Below are positions 39,007 through 47,897 of a stretch of 49,233 bases of DNA, in pieces. Numbering within the stretch: the stretch's first letter is position 1; each line of letters starts with the position of its first letter. Made by a program: the position numbers and the translations under genes. Origin of the DNA: a virus. The stretch is taken from positions 1 to 49,233 of the IMG/VR virus record IMGVR_UViG_3300044608_000635; one strand, 5' to 3'. The notes below the pieces were generated by a model, which was given only the letters and a program-made list of their open reading frames with translations, was not told where the DNA came from and did no database searches.

Positions 39007-39038
39007 GATAATATTCCTGAACTTATCGGGAGAACATC

Positions 39039-39728
39039 ATGTATGTTTATATTTGGAAAGATGCAAGTGGGATTCCTTTTTACGTTGGCATGGGTAGTAC
39101 GCTTGGTAGAACAAATCCTAAATCTAAACGACATCGCAACAAAGCATGTCTTGCAAAACTTGACGAGATCGGAGCTGATTCCGTGATCGTAGAGATTCGT
39201 ACCGTTGAGAACGATGATGCCGCTAAACAGCTTGAGCAAGAATTGATAGCCCAATATCGCCGGATTAAAGATGGCGGGACGCTTACCAATATTTCTAAAG
39301 GAGGCGAATTTCATTTTGCTTCCGATGAAACCAAACAAAAAATTGCCGATCTTTGGAAAACCGATGAGTATCGTGAGGACACAATAAGCCAACGAGTAGG
39401 CAGCAAAAGAAACTTGCCAGAATCAACCAAAGATGTTTTGCGAGCCAATCTAGTCAATAACGAAGCTATGAAATCTTGGGGTGAACGCAATGGTAAAGAC
39501 CCTGAGTTTGATGCAAAACGCATAGCCGGGATTCGTGCCGCACAAGGAAAAAGGCGTGAAAAGATGTCTGATCCTGCGGCTTTGGCCCAGCGCAAAGAAC
39601 GTTTAAAAGCTACGATGGCATCGCCTGAATATGCTGCTAAACGTGCTGCATACGACACGCCTGAATACCGCGCCAAACTAGCGGCGGCTAAGAAAGCATA
39701 TTGGGATAAGCGCAAGGGACTCATATGA
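39039..39728 (+). CDS. GIY-YIG homing endonuclease
   Basis: 229 residues, preceded by GGGAGA. YVYIWKDASGIPFYVGMGSTLGRT (2-25) is the GIY-YIG core with VYIW and YVGMG. KRHRNKACLAKLDEIG and the catalytic Glu in EQELIAQYRR follow. The C-terminal half has NUMOD-like repeats (SDETKQKIADLWKTDEYRED, SPEYAAKRAAYDTPEYRAK). It lies between tail and lysis genes in the opposite orientation and abuts the lysozyme stop with no spacer, which is typical of an inserted free-standing homing gene. Confidence 0.88.
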   Translation: MYVYIWKDASGIPFYVGMGSTLGRTNPKSKRHRNKACLAKLDEIGADSVIVEIRTVENDDAAKQLEQELIAQYRRIKDGGTLTNISKGGEFHFASDETKQKIADLWKTDEYREDTISQRVGSKRNLPESTKDVLRANLVNNEAMKSWGERNGKDPEFDAKRIAGIRAAQGKRREKMSDPAALAQRKERLKATMASPEYAAKRAAYDTPEYRAKLAAAKKAYWDKRKGLI

Positions 39729-40196
39729 TCACCTCATTAATGCAGCTTCAGCAGTGCGTCGCCGGGTAAGTCCAGGTAGCACGCGACCGGCAGCTTTGTT
39801 CCATTTAAGGCATTCATTTGCTGCACCATCCCAGTCCCCCGCGTCAATACGCCTTTTGAAGGTTGAAACCCTATAGTTTCCTAGGCCACAATTGTATGCC
39901 CAGCTTGTCACGGCGGCAATGCGACGCGGTGAAGCGGTTGCAATCCTGGGTGACAACTTCAATAATCCCCTTATAAAATATTCCACGTGGTGATCTAAGG
40001 CGTCTTCACATTGCTGCATGGTCCAAACGGTTCCGGGCTGGATGTCTGGTCCGGTCGCCCCCCAACCAATAGTCCAAGGATGACCTCTGGTGCCGGGGTC
40101 AGGATAGGATTGAACATTTCCGTCAGGTAAACGCTTTGCCAACCCTTCAAAGGGTTTGATGAGAACATCTTTGCAAAGCTGTTTGGCTTCATTCAC
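39729..40196 (-). CDS. T4-type lysozyme (endolysin)
   Basis: 155 residues. KPFEGL (catalytic Glu, about 17), YPDPGTRGHPWTIGWGATG (Asp and Thr of the Glu-Asp-Thr triad) and AVTSWAYNCGLGNYRVSTFKRRI are the GH24 lysozyme motifs. No signal-anchor is seen, so a holin should release it. Follows three membrane genes in the lysis cassette; overlaps the Rz-like gene by 8 bp. Confidence 0.9.
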   Translation of the reverse strand: MNEAKQLCKDVLIKPFEGLAKRLPDGNVQSYPDPGTRGHPWTIGWGATGPDIQPGTVWTMQQCEDALDHHVEYFIRGLLKLSPRIATASPRRIAAVTSWAYNCGLGNYRVSTFKRRIDAGDWDGAANECLKWNKAAGRVLPGLTRRRTAEAALMR

Positions 40197-40374
40197 CGCC
40201 GGACCTCTCGTCTACCAACTTGTTAATCTGTTCCCACAGAGCCGTGATTTGCTTGTCGTAATTCTTCTCAAGGTAATCAACCCGCACTTTAAGCGTCACT
40301 GCATAAGCCGCGATGCCTACCACCGCAACCCCTAAAAACCAAACCTTGGCGAGGGATTCGGCAATTGTTTCCAT
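40189..40374 (-). CDS. Rz-like/small membrane lysis protein
   Basis: 61 residues. One N-terminal membrane helix (VWFLGVAVVGIAAYAVTL, about 11-28) is followed by a charged coiled coil (RVDYLEKNYDKQITALWEQINKLVDE). This is the build of an inner-membrane spanin (Rz-like), though shorter than most. No nested Rz1 lipoprotein gene was seen. Confidence 0.55.
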   Translation of the reverse strand: METIAESLAKVWFLGVAVVGIAAYAVTLKVRVDYLEKNYDKQITALWEQINKLVDERSGGE

Positions 40375-40859
40375 TACGACTTGTTGTACTTCTCAATAGA
40401 TCGTCCTACAAACCAGAACGTCAACATCATGTTGAGCATGGCGAAGTCATCTTCGTCGTAGCTCTTGGTTAATACCTCAGCCCAGTTGGCGTTACTCTGA
40501 AAAGCAATCGTTAGCCCAGCAGCCTTGACGGCCACATAAACACCAAAAGCAATCCAAGTAAGACCGGGGCGGGTAACAGCAGTGATAAAAGAAGCGAACC
40601 AGCCAGCCTCTTTTGCGGTCTGGGCCTGTTCCTTAAATGCCTCCTTAATCGTATCCATTTGCTGTATCGAGTAGTCAACATACTTCTCCTCCATCTTAAA
40701 CTCGCCCCTCATCTTCTCAAGGTCGGTCTGGAGTTGGAACATGGATAGCTCGTGCTGACGCTCGTTCTTTTTATCAAGGAACTTTAAGACTTCAGGGGCA
40801 AGCCTGAACAGACCGCCGAAGATGGAACCCATTAAACCGCCGCCAAGTAATTCAAACAT
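40374..40859 (-). CDS. Holin-like membrane protein
   Basis: 161 residues. A Gly-rich hydrophobic start (LLGGGLMGSIFGGLF), a coiled-coil middle (about 30-80), then membrane segments (WIAFGVYVAVKAAGLTIAF and FAMLNMMLTFWFVG). Similar proteins are annotated as holins in podoviruses. Position before the lysozyme supports it; the exact topology is uncertain. Confidence 0.65.
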   Translation of the reverse strand: MFELLGGGLMGSIFGGLFRLAPEVLKFLDKKNERQHELSMFQLQTDLEKMRGEFKMEEKYVDYSIQQMDTIKEAFKEQAQTAKEAGWFASFITAVTRPGLTWIAFGVYVAVKAAGLTIAFQSNANWAEVLTKSYDEDDFAMLNMMLTFWFVGRSIEKYNKS

Positions 40860-40861
40860 GC

Positions 40862-41284
40862 TTACCCCTTTGCGGTAATTTGATCGGCACCTTTTTTGAC
40901 CGTGACCTTGGAGCCTTCAACGTCAACCTGCATCGGCTGCTCTGCTCGGTCTAGCTTGTCTAGGCGGTGGATAAGATCCTTGATAACTTCAAACTCAGGC
41001 TTTTCTTGCTTTGGTGCTGTGCCTGCAATACCGTTGAGCATCTGAATCAAAGCAGTTAGTGAAGCGCCAAGCAGTCCCATGACAGCCGCAATCTTTTCGC
41101 CTTCCAAGAATAGGGATGCACCTACGCCTACAAGTACGATTAGGAAGATATAGAGCAGCCCATCAGAACCGATGGCCTTACCTGCAACTTCCTTGGCAGA
41201 GTCCTGTGCCTTTAGCTCTTCAAGTCGAATTGCCGCCTGAGCTTTCAGCACTGCTAATTCATGGGTTTTTTCATCCATGATCAA
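40862..41284 (-). CDS. Membrane protein, possible second holin
   Basis: 140 residues with two membrane helices (GLLYIFLIVLVGVGASLFL and IAAVMGLLGASLTALIQML, about 42-60 and 65-85) between charged coiled-coil tails. Two-helix proteins beside the lysozyme may be a holin or antiholin. Coupled to its upstream neighbour by ATGA. Confidence 0.55.
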   Translation of the reverse strand: MIMDEKTHELAVLKAQAAIRLEELKAQDSAKEVAGKAIGSDGLLYIFLIVLVGVGASLFLEGEKIAAVMGLLGASLTALIQMLNGIAGTAPKQEKPEFEVIKDLIHRLDKLDRAEQPMQVDVEGSKVTVKKGADQITAKG

Positions 41285-41649
41285 GGTGTCGCCACTTCAA
41301 CCCAGCTCGTCGTTGCCTCGTCCCACTGATACATACCTTCGCTAGGCATAGGAACAGGAGGCTCCCAGAGACATGTTTGTTCGTTTAGTACCCAACTGGG
41401 GTAAGGTTTTGGAGGGATGAACGCGTCTCTCTGTGGGTCGTATGTATAACCGATACCTGCGTAGTTTTTGCGAAAATTGCCGTTATACGATGTTTGCTTC
41501 CAGTGCGGGTAACCACCTGACCAGTTCTGTAAAAACCATGCACCTTTCCATTCTTGCTCTACACCGTTCTGATCGAGGAGTTCGTTGTTGTGAACAACAT
41601 GGACTTCAAGCACCATATTGTTCTGATCTAATTTTGCAAAGTGAGCCAT
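41281..41649 (-). CDS. Conserved phage protein (MAHFAKLD family)
   Basis: 122 residues, Trp/Tyr-rich. MAHFAKLDQNNMVLEVHVVHN and the later QTSYNGNFRKNYAGIGYTYDPQRDAFIPPKPYPSWVL form a family found in many marine and freshwater phages near tail fibres or lysis genes. The role is unknown; probably a virion accessory. Confidence 0.65.
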   Translation of the reverse strand: MAHFAKLDQNNMVLEVHVVHNNELLDQNGVEQEWKGAWFLQNWSGGYPHWKQTSYNGNFRKNYAGIGYTYDPQRDAFIPPKPYPSWVLNEQTCLWEPPVPMPSEGMYQWDEATTSWVEVATP

Positions 41650-41657
41650 AACTTACC

Positions 41658-42821
41658 TCATAAGGTGATTGAACCGTTTCCTGTCCAAGTGTAGGTACGG
41701 TATCCATTAGAAACTGTAATGGTTGGTGAACCTGTTGTAGCTGATGCAGCAGGGTAAGTATCTGAATACCGAATAATGACAATGCCCGATCCACCAGCAC
41801 CACCGTTGTAAAAAGTTGAAGCATATCCTGATCCGCCGCCACCACCTCCGGTGTTTGGAGACCCACTGTTTGATGCTGCTGATCCATTCGTCCCATTTGC
41901 GCCGCCACCAGCACCACCTGTCCCCGCTGTATAGCCTGATCTTGCACCGCCGCCGCCGCCCCCGGCATATGTTACTGATGATCCAGATATGGACGATGCC
42001 GTTCCTGCTCCGCCATTTCCTGAAACAGAGGTTTGCGAATTTCCACCTACTGCGCCTGCTCCACCACCACCACCGGTTGTGTTTCCGTTGCCGGTACTTG
42101 ATCCCCCATTGTTGCCTTGGGAAGGGCTAACAGAAGGTGTATTGCCAGCGCCGCCCGAACCATTGTAGTTATAACCAGCGCCGCCTCCAGAACCACCGCT
42201 TGTTGGAGCTGGAGATGATTCAGCATTTCCACCACCACCCCCAGCAGATGTGATCGTACTAAATACTGAATTACTACCACTTGTACCTAACCAAGAAGAA
42301 GCAACGCCTCCAGCGCCGCCCGCCCCCACGGTTACCGTTAAAGCAGATCCAACTAAACAAGAAAATCCAGTTGCAGTTCTATAACCACCCGCGCCGCCAC
42401 CGCCGCCAATAACCCCACCACCGCCACCGCCGCCAGCAACAACAAGATATTCAACAGGAATAGATAATGTTGTGATCGCAAATGCAGAATAAACAATCCA
42501 ACCTTGCGTTGCATCTACATAAACAAATTGGATAGATCCTCTACTGGTATTTAATGTTATGTTTGCAGTGTTTCCTTGAATCTTCCCGCCATTGGGATTG
42601 ATTGTCAGCGCATTCGTCCCCCAAGTCCCCGCATAATCTGTCAGCGTGATGACATTCCCTGCCGCTGGACTAGCAGGTAGCGTGACCGTAAATGCCGCAC
42701 TTGTCGTATTGCAGGGATAAGCCCGTCCTGCTATGGCATTAAAGTTGGCAATCTGAACCGACTGCCATTGCAGCGTCGGCGGAGGCGCTAGATTAAAAGC
42801 CGAAGGCTGCAATGAGTTCAT
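41658..42821 (-). CDS. Gly-rich tail tip adhesin
   Basis: 387 residues. The N-terminal 130 residues are an attachment domain with beta strands. From about 130, glycine-rich stretches such as VVAGGGGGGGVIGGGGGAGGY and GGGGGAGAVGG alternate with short Ser/Asn segments up to about 350, like the polyglycine-II sandwiches of T4-like adhesins. The end (SGIVIIRYSDTYPAAS) is non-repetitive. It likely binds the host surface. Such repeats usually vary between related phages. Confidence 0.75.
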   Translation of the reverse strand: MNSLQPSAFNLAPPPTLQWQSVQIANFNAIAGRAYPCNTTSAAFTVTLPASPAAGNVITLTDYAGTWGTNALTINPNGGKIQGNTANITLNTSRGSIQFVYVDATQGWIVYSAFAITTLSIPVEYLVVAGGGGGGGVIGGGGGAGGYRTATGFSCLVGSALTVTVGAGGAGGVASSWLGTSGSNSVFSTITSAGGGGGNAESSPAPTSGGSGGGAGYNYNGSGGAGNTPSVSPSQGNNGGSSTGNGNTTGGGGGAGAVGGNSQTSVSGNGGAGTASSISGSSVTYAGGGGGGARSGYTAGTGGAGGGANGTNGSAASNSGSPNTGGGGGGSGYASTFYNGGAGGSGIVIIRYSDTYPAASATTGSPTITVSNGYRTYTWTGNGSITL

Positions 42822-43303
42822 CAGTAATCCCCACCAAACGCTGAAACTGCAATCGCAATATTTGTACCGCCAGCAGCTACTGTAAGTCCTGCATAAATAC
42901 GATATGTAGCAGGAATATTAAGCCCACCTGTTGGTAGCGATAATGGATATGTCGTTAATGCTGATGTCGCCAACGCCGTCACCGCCGTAGCAGGAATTGC
43001 CACCTCACCTAAGAAGATGTTATTCCCAGCGGTTGTGTTTGCAGAACCGTTGTTAATCCAAAACCTTACAACCGTTGCGTTGCTTGTTCCAGATGCAGTC
43101 GCGCCGTTGGTTGATGCTAGCCTGCACATCACCTGATCTATCCGGCTTCCATTAGCACCCGCTGTAAAAATAAGTGCTAATGCAGTCCCTGCGGTTTCTG
43201 TGCCGTCAAACGCTTTGGTGTTAGTCATCGCCGTAGAAATGATGGCGTTGTTAGCGCCAACATCAGGCGTTTGTACAAAAATTGGGGTTGCTGTAACAGG
43301 CAT
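42821..43303 (-). CDS. Virion/tail protein, unknown
   Basis: 160 residues, Ala/Thr/Asn-rich and beta-like (TPIFVQTPDVGANNAIIS, TNATVVRFWINNGSANTTAGNN, LPTGGLNIPATYRIYAGL). Lies between tail fibre and adhesin and overlaps the latter by one base. Probably a structural link or fibre chaperone; no motif. Confidence 0.55.
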   Translation of the reverse strand: MPVTATPIFVQTPDVGANNAIISTAMTNTKAFDGTETAGTALALIFTAGANGSRIDQVMCRLASTNGATASGTSNATVVRFWINNGSANTTAGNNIFLGEVAIPATAVTALATSALTTYPLSLPTGGLNIPATYRIYAGLTVAAGGTNIAIAVSAFGGDY

Positions 43304-43305
43304 AA

Positions 43306-45828
43306 TTAAAACGCTCCGAAGGTGTTAGCCAAATAAATGTTTGAACCAGTGCCGCCGCTAGCTGTTAACGTACCAGCAGATAATGTAAGACCTGACCCAA
43401 CCGTAACATTAGAGAAACCACCAGAACCATTGTTTGCTAGCAGTTGCGTATTAGTGCCTGTTGGCGCAGCAGCATAATCAGTCCCTGCAATAGCATTAGC
43501 CAGAGCGCCGCCAGAATTAGCCTTAAGAATAGCCGTCCCGGACGGAGGCGCAAGATAATCGGTGCCTGCGGTTGCATTGCTAAAGCCGCCCGAGCCTGAG
43601 CCTTTTAAAATACTTGTCCCGCTTGTTGCAGGCGCATAGTCTGTACCGGAGGTTGCCGCTGCAATAACACCTGATGATGCTTTCAATAGACCTGTTGTGG
43701 TTGCTGCTTTAATCAGTTTGCCGGTCGTGCTGTTGAATAGCGCAATCTGGCTATCAACGGCAGATGCTGGCCCTACAACATCACCAGAACCTGATGGTGT
43801 TGACCAAGATAACGTACCTGAACCATTAGTTGTTAAAACTTGGTTAGATGTTCCGTCTGCTGATGGCAGCGTCCAGGTGACATTGGCAGAAACCGTACCG
43901 GGCGACTTAAACGCTACATAGTTACTAGAGTCTGTGTCTGCAAACCTAAGCGAACCTGTTGCACCAATCTGTACGTTTGTTCCGTCCCAGGTAAAGTTTG
44001 CGCTACCACCAAACGATCCAGAACTATTGAACTGAATCTGGGTATTAGAGCCACCTGGTGTGCCACCGCCACCAGCCGGCGTTGCCCAAGTACCATCACC
44101 ACGCCAAAAGGTTGATGACGTTGCGCCTGTTCCTGAATTTAAGTTCGTAACAGGTAGGTTGCCTGTTACACCAGTAGACAGTGGCAATCCTGTTGCGTTA
44201 GTTAATGTTGCCGAAGATGGCGTTCCTAACGCACCACCGTTAACAACAAATGCACCTGAACTACCTGTATTAACCCCAAGAGCCGTAACAACACCAGAGC
44301 CAGTCGTAATTGTTGTCGGTGCTGACCCTGCGCCCCCACCAACCATAATCGAGTTGGCTGTCAATACGCCAGAGCTTGCCCACGTTGTTGAACCTGAGAA
44401 GTACGGAATGCCGCCAGAGGTTCCAGCAACCGTTAAGGCTAGTGTTCCGGACGATGTGATGGGCGATCCAGATACGCTAACAATACCGCCTGTAAAGGTT
44501 TGGGCAACAGAAGTGACTGTGCCGCTACCGCCTGAATACTGAGGGATATTTAACGTATTACCAACAAACGTTGCAGCACCTGACGTGCCGGTGGTTGTAA
44601 GCGTAATAGGTGCTTGGTAATCGGTACCAGCAGAAGCGCTACTGAACCCGCCCGACCCATTGCCTTTTAGAATGCTTGTGCCACTTGTTGCCGGCGCGTA
44701 ATCCGTTCCCGACACTGCTGCCGCCAGTACACCTGACGAAGCTTTTAGTACGCCAGTTGTTGTTGCGCCTTTAATTAGTTTGCCAGTCGTTCCGTCAAAC
44801 AACGCAACCTGTCCGTCAGTTGCAGAACCAGGGCCTGCGACATCGCCGCCTGTAACTATCGTTGCGTACTCTAGTGCTGTGGCGCCTGAGTTAACTCTTA
44901 ATAGTTGAAGTGCTGAACCAATTGCGTTGAGCCCTGTACCACCATTACCCGTTGGCAGTGTCCCTGTCACGCCAGTTGTAAGCGGCAGGCCTGTTGCGTT
45001 AGTCAGCGTAACGGATGTCGGTGTACCTAGGATAGGTGTAACAAGCGTTGGGCTTGTTGCAAATACCAATGATCCTGTGCCTGTCTCGTCCGAAATAACA
45101 CCACGAAGCTCTGCCGAGGTTGTCGAAGCAAATGCCGACAATTTGTCAGATGTATAGGCAACGGTGCCACCAGAGCCAAACGCCATGGTTGAACCATCGG
45201 TACCTGATAACGTTACTGTATTGCTTGCCGTGAATGTTTTGCCATCAGCAATTGTTAAAGTTGATCCTGTCGCTGGGGCGGTTACCGTAACTTTGTTGTA
45301 CTTTCCGCCCGTAATATCACCTGTGCTATCAGCAATTGTTACTGCTGAATTTTGGATAATCTTCCCAGATGTTCCATCAAAACGGGCTACTGCATTATCT
45401 GTTGACGACGCAGGTCCACTAACACCTGCTGCCACATAATCAGAACCATTCCAATAAACTACGGATTCAGATCCAGACGCAATCGTAACGCCCGTTGTCG
45501 ATGACGCCTTAACAACAATACTTGCATCCGACCCGTTTTTAACAATATACCAACTGCGGCTTGCCGAACCACCTGGAGCCACCACGTTTCTGCTTACGCC
45601 CGGCGTACCCGTAACAAGCAATACCGCATAACGGGCTTCATTGCTTGCCGATCCGTCACCATTGCTTAACGTAACATTACCCGCCGTTACATCGATGGAT
45701 ATTGACCCGCCAATAGCTACATCAACAGGGGCCGTTAATGCGTCATTGACGGTTGTACCCCAGGTTCCATCTTCCGTGCCGTTTACGGGCTGGGCAAGCT
45801 TTAGTAGCGTTGTGTAATTGATGGTCAT
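43306..45828 (-). CDS. Tail fibre protein
   Basis: 840 residues from the ATG at 45828 ([24 protein letters not shown]), chosen because it overlaps the stop of the small gene before it (ATGA); an earlier in-frame start adds seven residues. An N-terminal attachment domain is followed by Ser/Thr/Gly repeats, among them two copies of a unit with '[14 protein letters not shown]' (about 380 and 750). Long low-complexity beta fibres of this kind reach the host surface. Its DNA is highly repetitive. Confidence 0.8.
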   Translation of the reverse strand: MTINYTTLLKLAQPVNGTEDGTWGTTVNDALTAPVDVAIGGSISIDVTAGNVTLSNGDGSASNEARYAVLLVTGTPGVSRNVVAPGGSASRSWYIVKNGSDASIVVKASSTTGVTIASGSESVVYWNGSDYVAAGVSGPASSTDNAVARFDGTSGKIIQNSAVTIADSTGDITGGKYNKVTVTAPATGSTLTIADGKTFTASNTVTLSGTDGSTMAFGSGGTVAYTSDKLSAFASTTSAELRGVISDETGTGSLVFATSPTLVTPILGTPTSVTLTNATGLPLTTGVTGTLPTGNGGTGLNAIGSALQLLRVNSGATALEYATIVTGGDVAGPGSATDGQVALFDGTTGKLIKGATTTGVLKASSGVLAAAVSGTDYAPATSGTSILKGNGSGGFSSASAGTDYQAPITLTTTGTSGAATFVGNTLNIPQYSGGSGTVTSVAQTFTGGIVSVSGSPITSSGTLALTVAGTSGGIPYFSGSTTWASSGVLTANSIMVGGGAGSAPTTITTGSGVVTALGVNTGSSGAFVVNGGALGTPSSATLTNATGLPLSTGVTGNLPVTNLNSGTGATSSTFWRGDGTWATPAGGGGTPGGSNTQIQFNSSGSFGGSANFTWDGTNVQIGATGSLRFADTDSSNYVAFKSPGTVSANVTWTLPSADGTSNQVLTTNGSGTLSWSTPSGSGDVVGPASAVDSQIALFNSTTGKLIKAATTTGLLKASSGVIAAATSGTDYAPATSGTSILKGSGSGGFSNATAGTDYLAPPSGTAILKANSGGALANAIAGTDYAAAPTGTNTQLLANNGSGGFSNVTVGSGLTLSAGTLTASGGTGSNIYLANTFGAF

Positions 45829-45917
45829 GCTGTCACCACCTGAGTCCAAGTTGTCGTCACGCCGGGGTTAATTTGTCCGTAGCTTGCTACTTGCGTTGTT
45901 GTGATTTGCGTCCACAT
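45825..45917 (-). CDS. Small conserved tail-region protein, 30 residues
   Basis: [20 protein letters not shown] then [10 protein letters not shown]. The stop overlaps the fibre start in ATGA, and AAGGA lies upstream. Peptides of this kind, with 'W..I' repeats, occur beside tail fibre genes in other phages. Too small for a fold call. Confidence 0.6.
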   Translation of the reverse strand: MWTQITTTQVASYGQINPGVTTTWTQVVTA

Positions 45918-45918
45918 A

Positions 45919-46347
45919 CTAGGCAATCCTTAACACTGCGTTCGTTGCATCTGCCGCCGGGAATGTAATCACCAGATTCTGTGCCGTCTTGGTAATGTTT
46001 ACACCGAAGTTTAATACGGCAACCGAGCGATCTCCATTGGTCGAGTTGTATATCAAAGCACCATTGGTCGTTAGTGTCACGTTTGTAAAAGTTGCCGTGT
46101 CAAACGTCCAATACGCAGTAGTTCCTTGAAAGGTTGGCGTGATGTTTGTGAGTTCAATCCCGCCTGCGCTGTAATTGGTTCCACTGGCTTCACCTGCTGC
46201 TGTGTAAGCAGTTGTCGAGGCACCGAGATCCGCGTTGGCGGTGTATAAGGCAAGTTTAAAGACATCGCCTGTGCTCGCAGTGAAGTTATGCAGGCCCTGC
46301 GCCAACTCCACTTTGAAGCTTGTCGTCAGGGTTTGAATGATTGCCAT
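45919..46347 (-). CDS. Beta-rich virion protein
   Basis: 142 residues, Thr/Ala/Asn-rich. KVELAQGLHNFTASTGDVFKLALYTANADLGASTTAYTAAGEASGTNY resembles tail or virion proteins of other podoviruses that contain a 'FKxALYT' strand. Its start shares one base with the stop of the adaptor gene. Confidence 0.6.
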   Translation of the reverse strand: MAIIQTLTTSFKVELAQGLHNFTASTGDVFKLALYTANADLGASTTAYTAAGEASGTNYSAGGIELTNITPTFQGTTAYWTFDTATFTNVTLTTNGALIYNSTNGDRSVAVLNFGVNITKTAQNLVITFPAADATNAVLRIA

Positions 46348-47018
46348 TAGACCACCTTATCCCGAACCTGACCAGACCTGTAAGCATCCTGGCGGTCAAG
46401 CCCGTCACCAAGACGCTTGGCCAACATAAGAGCCTCTTTGTATCGATTCGTGATTTGAGCAATCATATCCGGCTCACCTTTTAAGAAGGTGTAAGCCTCT
46501 ATCAATGATCCATACAACAAGACCGAATCAAAGTTGTCGCTTAGCCAAGTGCTATTAGCATCTGTGTCTGTGACTGCAATTGAGGTTGGATAGTAAAAAT
46601 AATGTAGCTCTACCGAATACGCTGCATCAGGCGTTGGCCCCAGTAGAAATACCCATTCTTTTTCGTCCGTTGAATCCGGTCCAAAGATAGCGTAACAATA
46701 CGGCAGTCCTGTATTACCTGATCCTGTTGGCGTAGGAAACGCCTCACGAATAAAGTTCACATCTTTATTCAACAGATAACTATAGGAACCGGCCGCATTA
46801 ATAACAGCCAACGAATAGGGGGCAAGAAAATCCGTTGGTGCTTGCAGGTATCGATTGTTGATCGTGCAAGTACCCACTACGTTTTTACGAAGTGATGGGA
46901 ACTGGATCGTGTTAAAGATCCTCTGCTCGGCTTGTTTGGCAAACGTTTGTAGCGTTGCCGTTTCAAACGTTGTTTCGCAGTAATCTTGTATCGCAGTCTT
47001 AAGCTGGCCCCAATTCAT
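46347..47018 (-). CDS. Tail adaptor protein
   Basis: 223 residues. MNWGQLKTAIQDYCETTFE and FAKQAEQRIFNTIQFPSLRKNVVG match a phage adaptor family similar to T7 gp11/P22 gp4 adaptors (helical N-terminus, then beta barrel). LYGSLIEAYTFLKGEPDMIAQITNRYKEAL is its conserved C-terminal helix. It likely connects portal and tail tube. Confidence 0.7.
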   Translation of the reverse strand: MNWGQLKTAIQDYCETTFETATLQTFAKQAEQRIFNTIQFPSLRKNVVGTCTINNRYLQAPTDFLAPYSLAVINAAGSYSYLLNKDVNFIREAFPTPTGSGNTGLPYCYAIFGPDSTDEKEWVFLLGPTPDAAYSVELHYFYYPTSIAVTDTDANSTWLSDNFDSVLLYGSLIEAYTFLKGEPDMIAQITNRYKEALMLAKRLGDGLDRQDAYRSGQVRDKVV

Positions 47019-47027
47019 GTCGGCTCC

Positions 47028-47288
47028 TTAAGCCATCGGCCCTCTTGACATCGTGCCTTTGGTCGCGGCACCTGTACCACGCATCTTAATCCCAGAGGTT
47101 TTTACCTCAGTATTAGGATTCATGGCAACACCAGCCGTTGGTTTCCAATCAGGCACCATGTGATATGGCATATCTTTACCAGGGTTTGGTGATGCAACGA
47201 CCTTGGCGCCTGTCATGGTATGCGGCTCGGCATACACTGAAGCAGGTCCAATTTCCTTGCCCTTAACCTTCATGGAGTATTTAGCCAT
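47028..47288 (-). CDS. Small basic virion protein
   Basis: 86 residues, Gly/Lys/Pro-rich (MAKYSMKVKGKEIGPASVYAEP, then TKGTMSRGPMA). It belongs to a run of three small basic genes among the adaptor genes. Probably virion-associated; role unknown. Confidence 0.5.
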   Translation of the reverse strand: MAKYSMKVKGKEIGPASVYAEPHTMTGAKVVASPNPGKDMPYHMVPDWKPTAGVAMNPNTEVKTSGIKMRGTGAATKGTMSRGPMA

Positions 47289-47291
47289 GGC

Positions 47292-47462
47292 TTATCCTTG
47301 GTTGCGAGCACGCGCTAGGTTACGACCCATCTTCTTCATCATCTCTGACGTAGGACCGCCTTTACGCATCTTGGTTAATGGCTTGCCAGGATGCATTGCT
47401 TTTTCATGCTTATGCACCGCAGCAGCGGCGGTCTTTTTGTCTTGCTTGATATCATCTTTCAT
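47292..47462 (-). CDS. Small basic protein, 56 residues
   Basis: MKDDIKQDKKTAAAAVHKHE, then Lys/Met-rich sequence ending RARNQG. AGGAGCAGAC lies directly before the ATG. It has 16 Lys/Arg, enough to bind nucleic acid. It fits the small gap between two virion genes. No family recognised. Confidence 0.6.
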   Translation of the reverse strand: MKDDIKQDKKTAAAAVHKHEKAMHPGKPLTKMRKGGPTSEMMKKMGRNLARARNQG

Positions 47463-47470
47463 GTCTGCTC

Positions 47471-47896
47471 CTATGAGGCTGTGACACTGTTTAAAAGAGC
47501 CTGACCGACTAAATGGTTTGGCGTCAGGGCTGCATCAAATGATCTTGCACCGCCTACTGGATTAAACCCCCACTCAATTACCCGGCTTCCTTCAAGTGGC
47601 ACGCCGGTATATAGCGGGTCGGTTCCTACGGTGTAATTAGTTTGCATCCCGTTGTAGCCTGACTGGTAATACGAGTTGGAATCGGGACGAGGATTCCTAA
47701 CCGCCTGTGGGTCGTTAACCGGATACATTCCTAATTGCAACTGCGGCTGATCGGGTTCCCAACATTCAGGGCATACCAAGATATTAACGTTTTTAGTTTT
47801 AATTACCAACTGTCTAAGCTGCTTTAGCTTGTATCTAAAGTTGCACCTATCGCACTGGGCGATAGCAAACTTACCTGATGCAAACTGATTGGGCAT
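47471..47896 (-). CDS. Zinc-ribbon virion-region protein
   Basis: 141 residues. CDRCNFRYKLKQLRQLVIKTKNVNILVCPECWEPDQPQ (about 15-52) has the two Cys pairs of a zinc ribbon. The rest is Asn/Gly/Tyr-rich. The same architecture is seen beside tail adaptor genes in other environmental podoviruses. Role unknown. Confidence 0.65.
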   Translation of the reverse strand: MPNQFASGKFAIAQCDRCNFRYKLKQLRQLVIKTKNVNILVCPECWEPDQPQLQLGMYPVNDPQAVRNPRPDSNSYYQSGYNGMQTNYTVGTDPLYTGVPLEGSRVIEWGFNPVGGARSFDAALTPNHLVGQALLNSVTAS

Positions 47897-47897
47897 C

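Noticed and set aside
38941-39012. Strong promoter and terminator in front of the GIY-YIG gene
   Set aside because: GATAAT is a fair -10, but no -35 stands at 16-18 bp, and the CCCG/CGGG hairpin is only 4 bp and lies in the tail gene start.
39984-39996. Further copies of the CACGTG palindrome (also near 38040, 26100, 2238)
   Set aside because: These share only 6-10 bases around CACGTG; the TAATTACG outer arms are absent.
43697-45439. Plus-strand ORFs inside the tail fibre gene
   Set aside because: They are shadows of the repetitive Gly/Thr/Ser codons on the minus strand and have Pro/Val-rich mirror composition.
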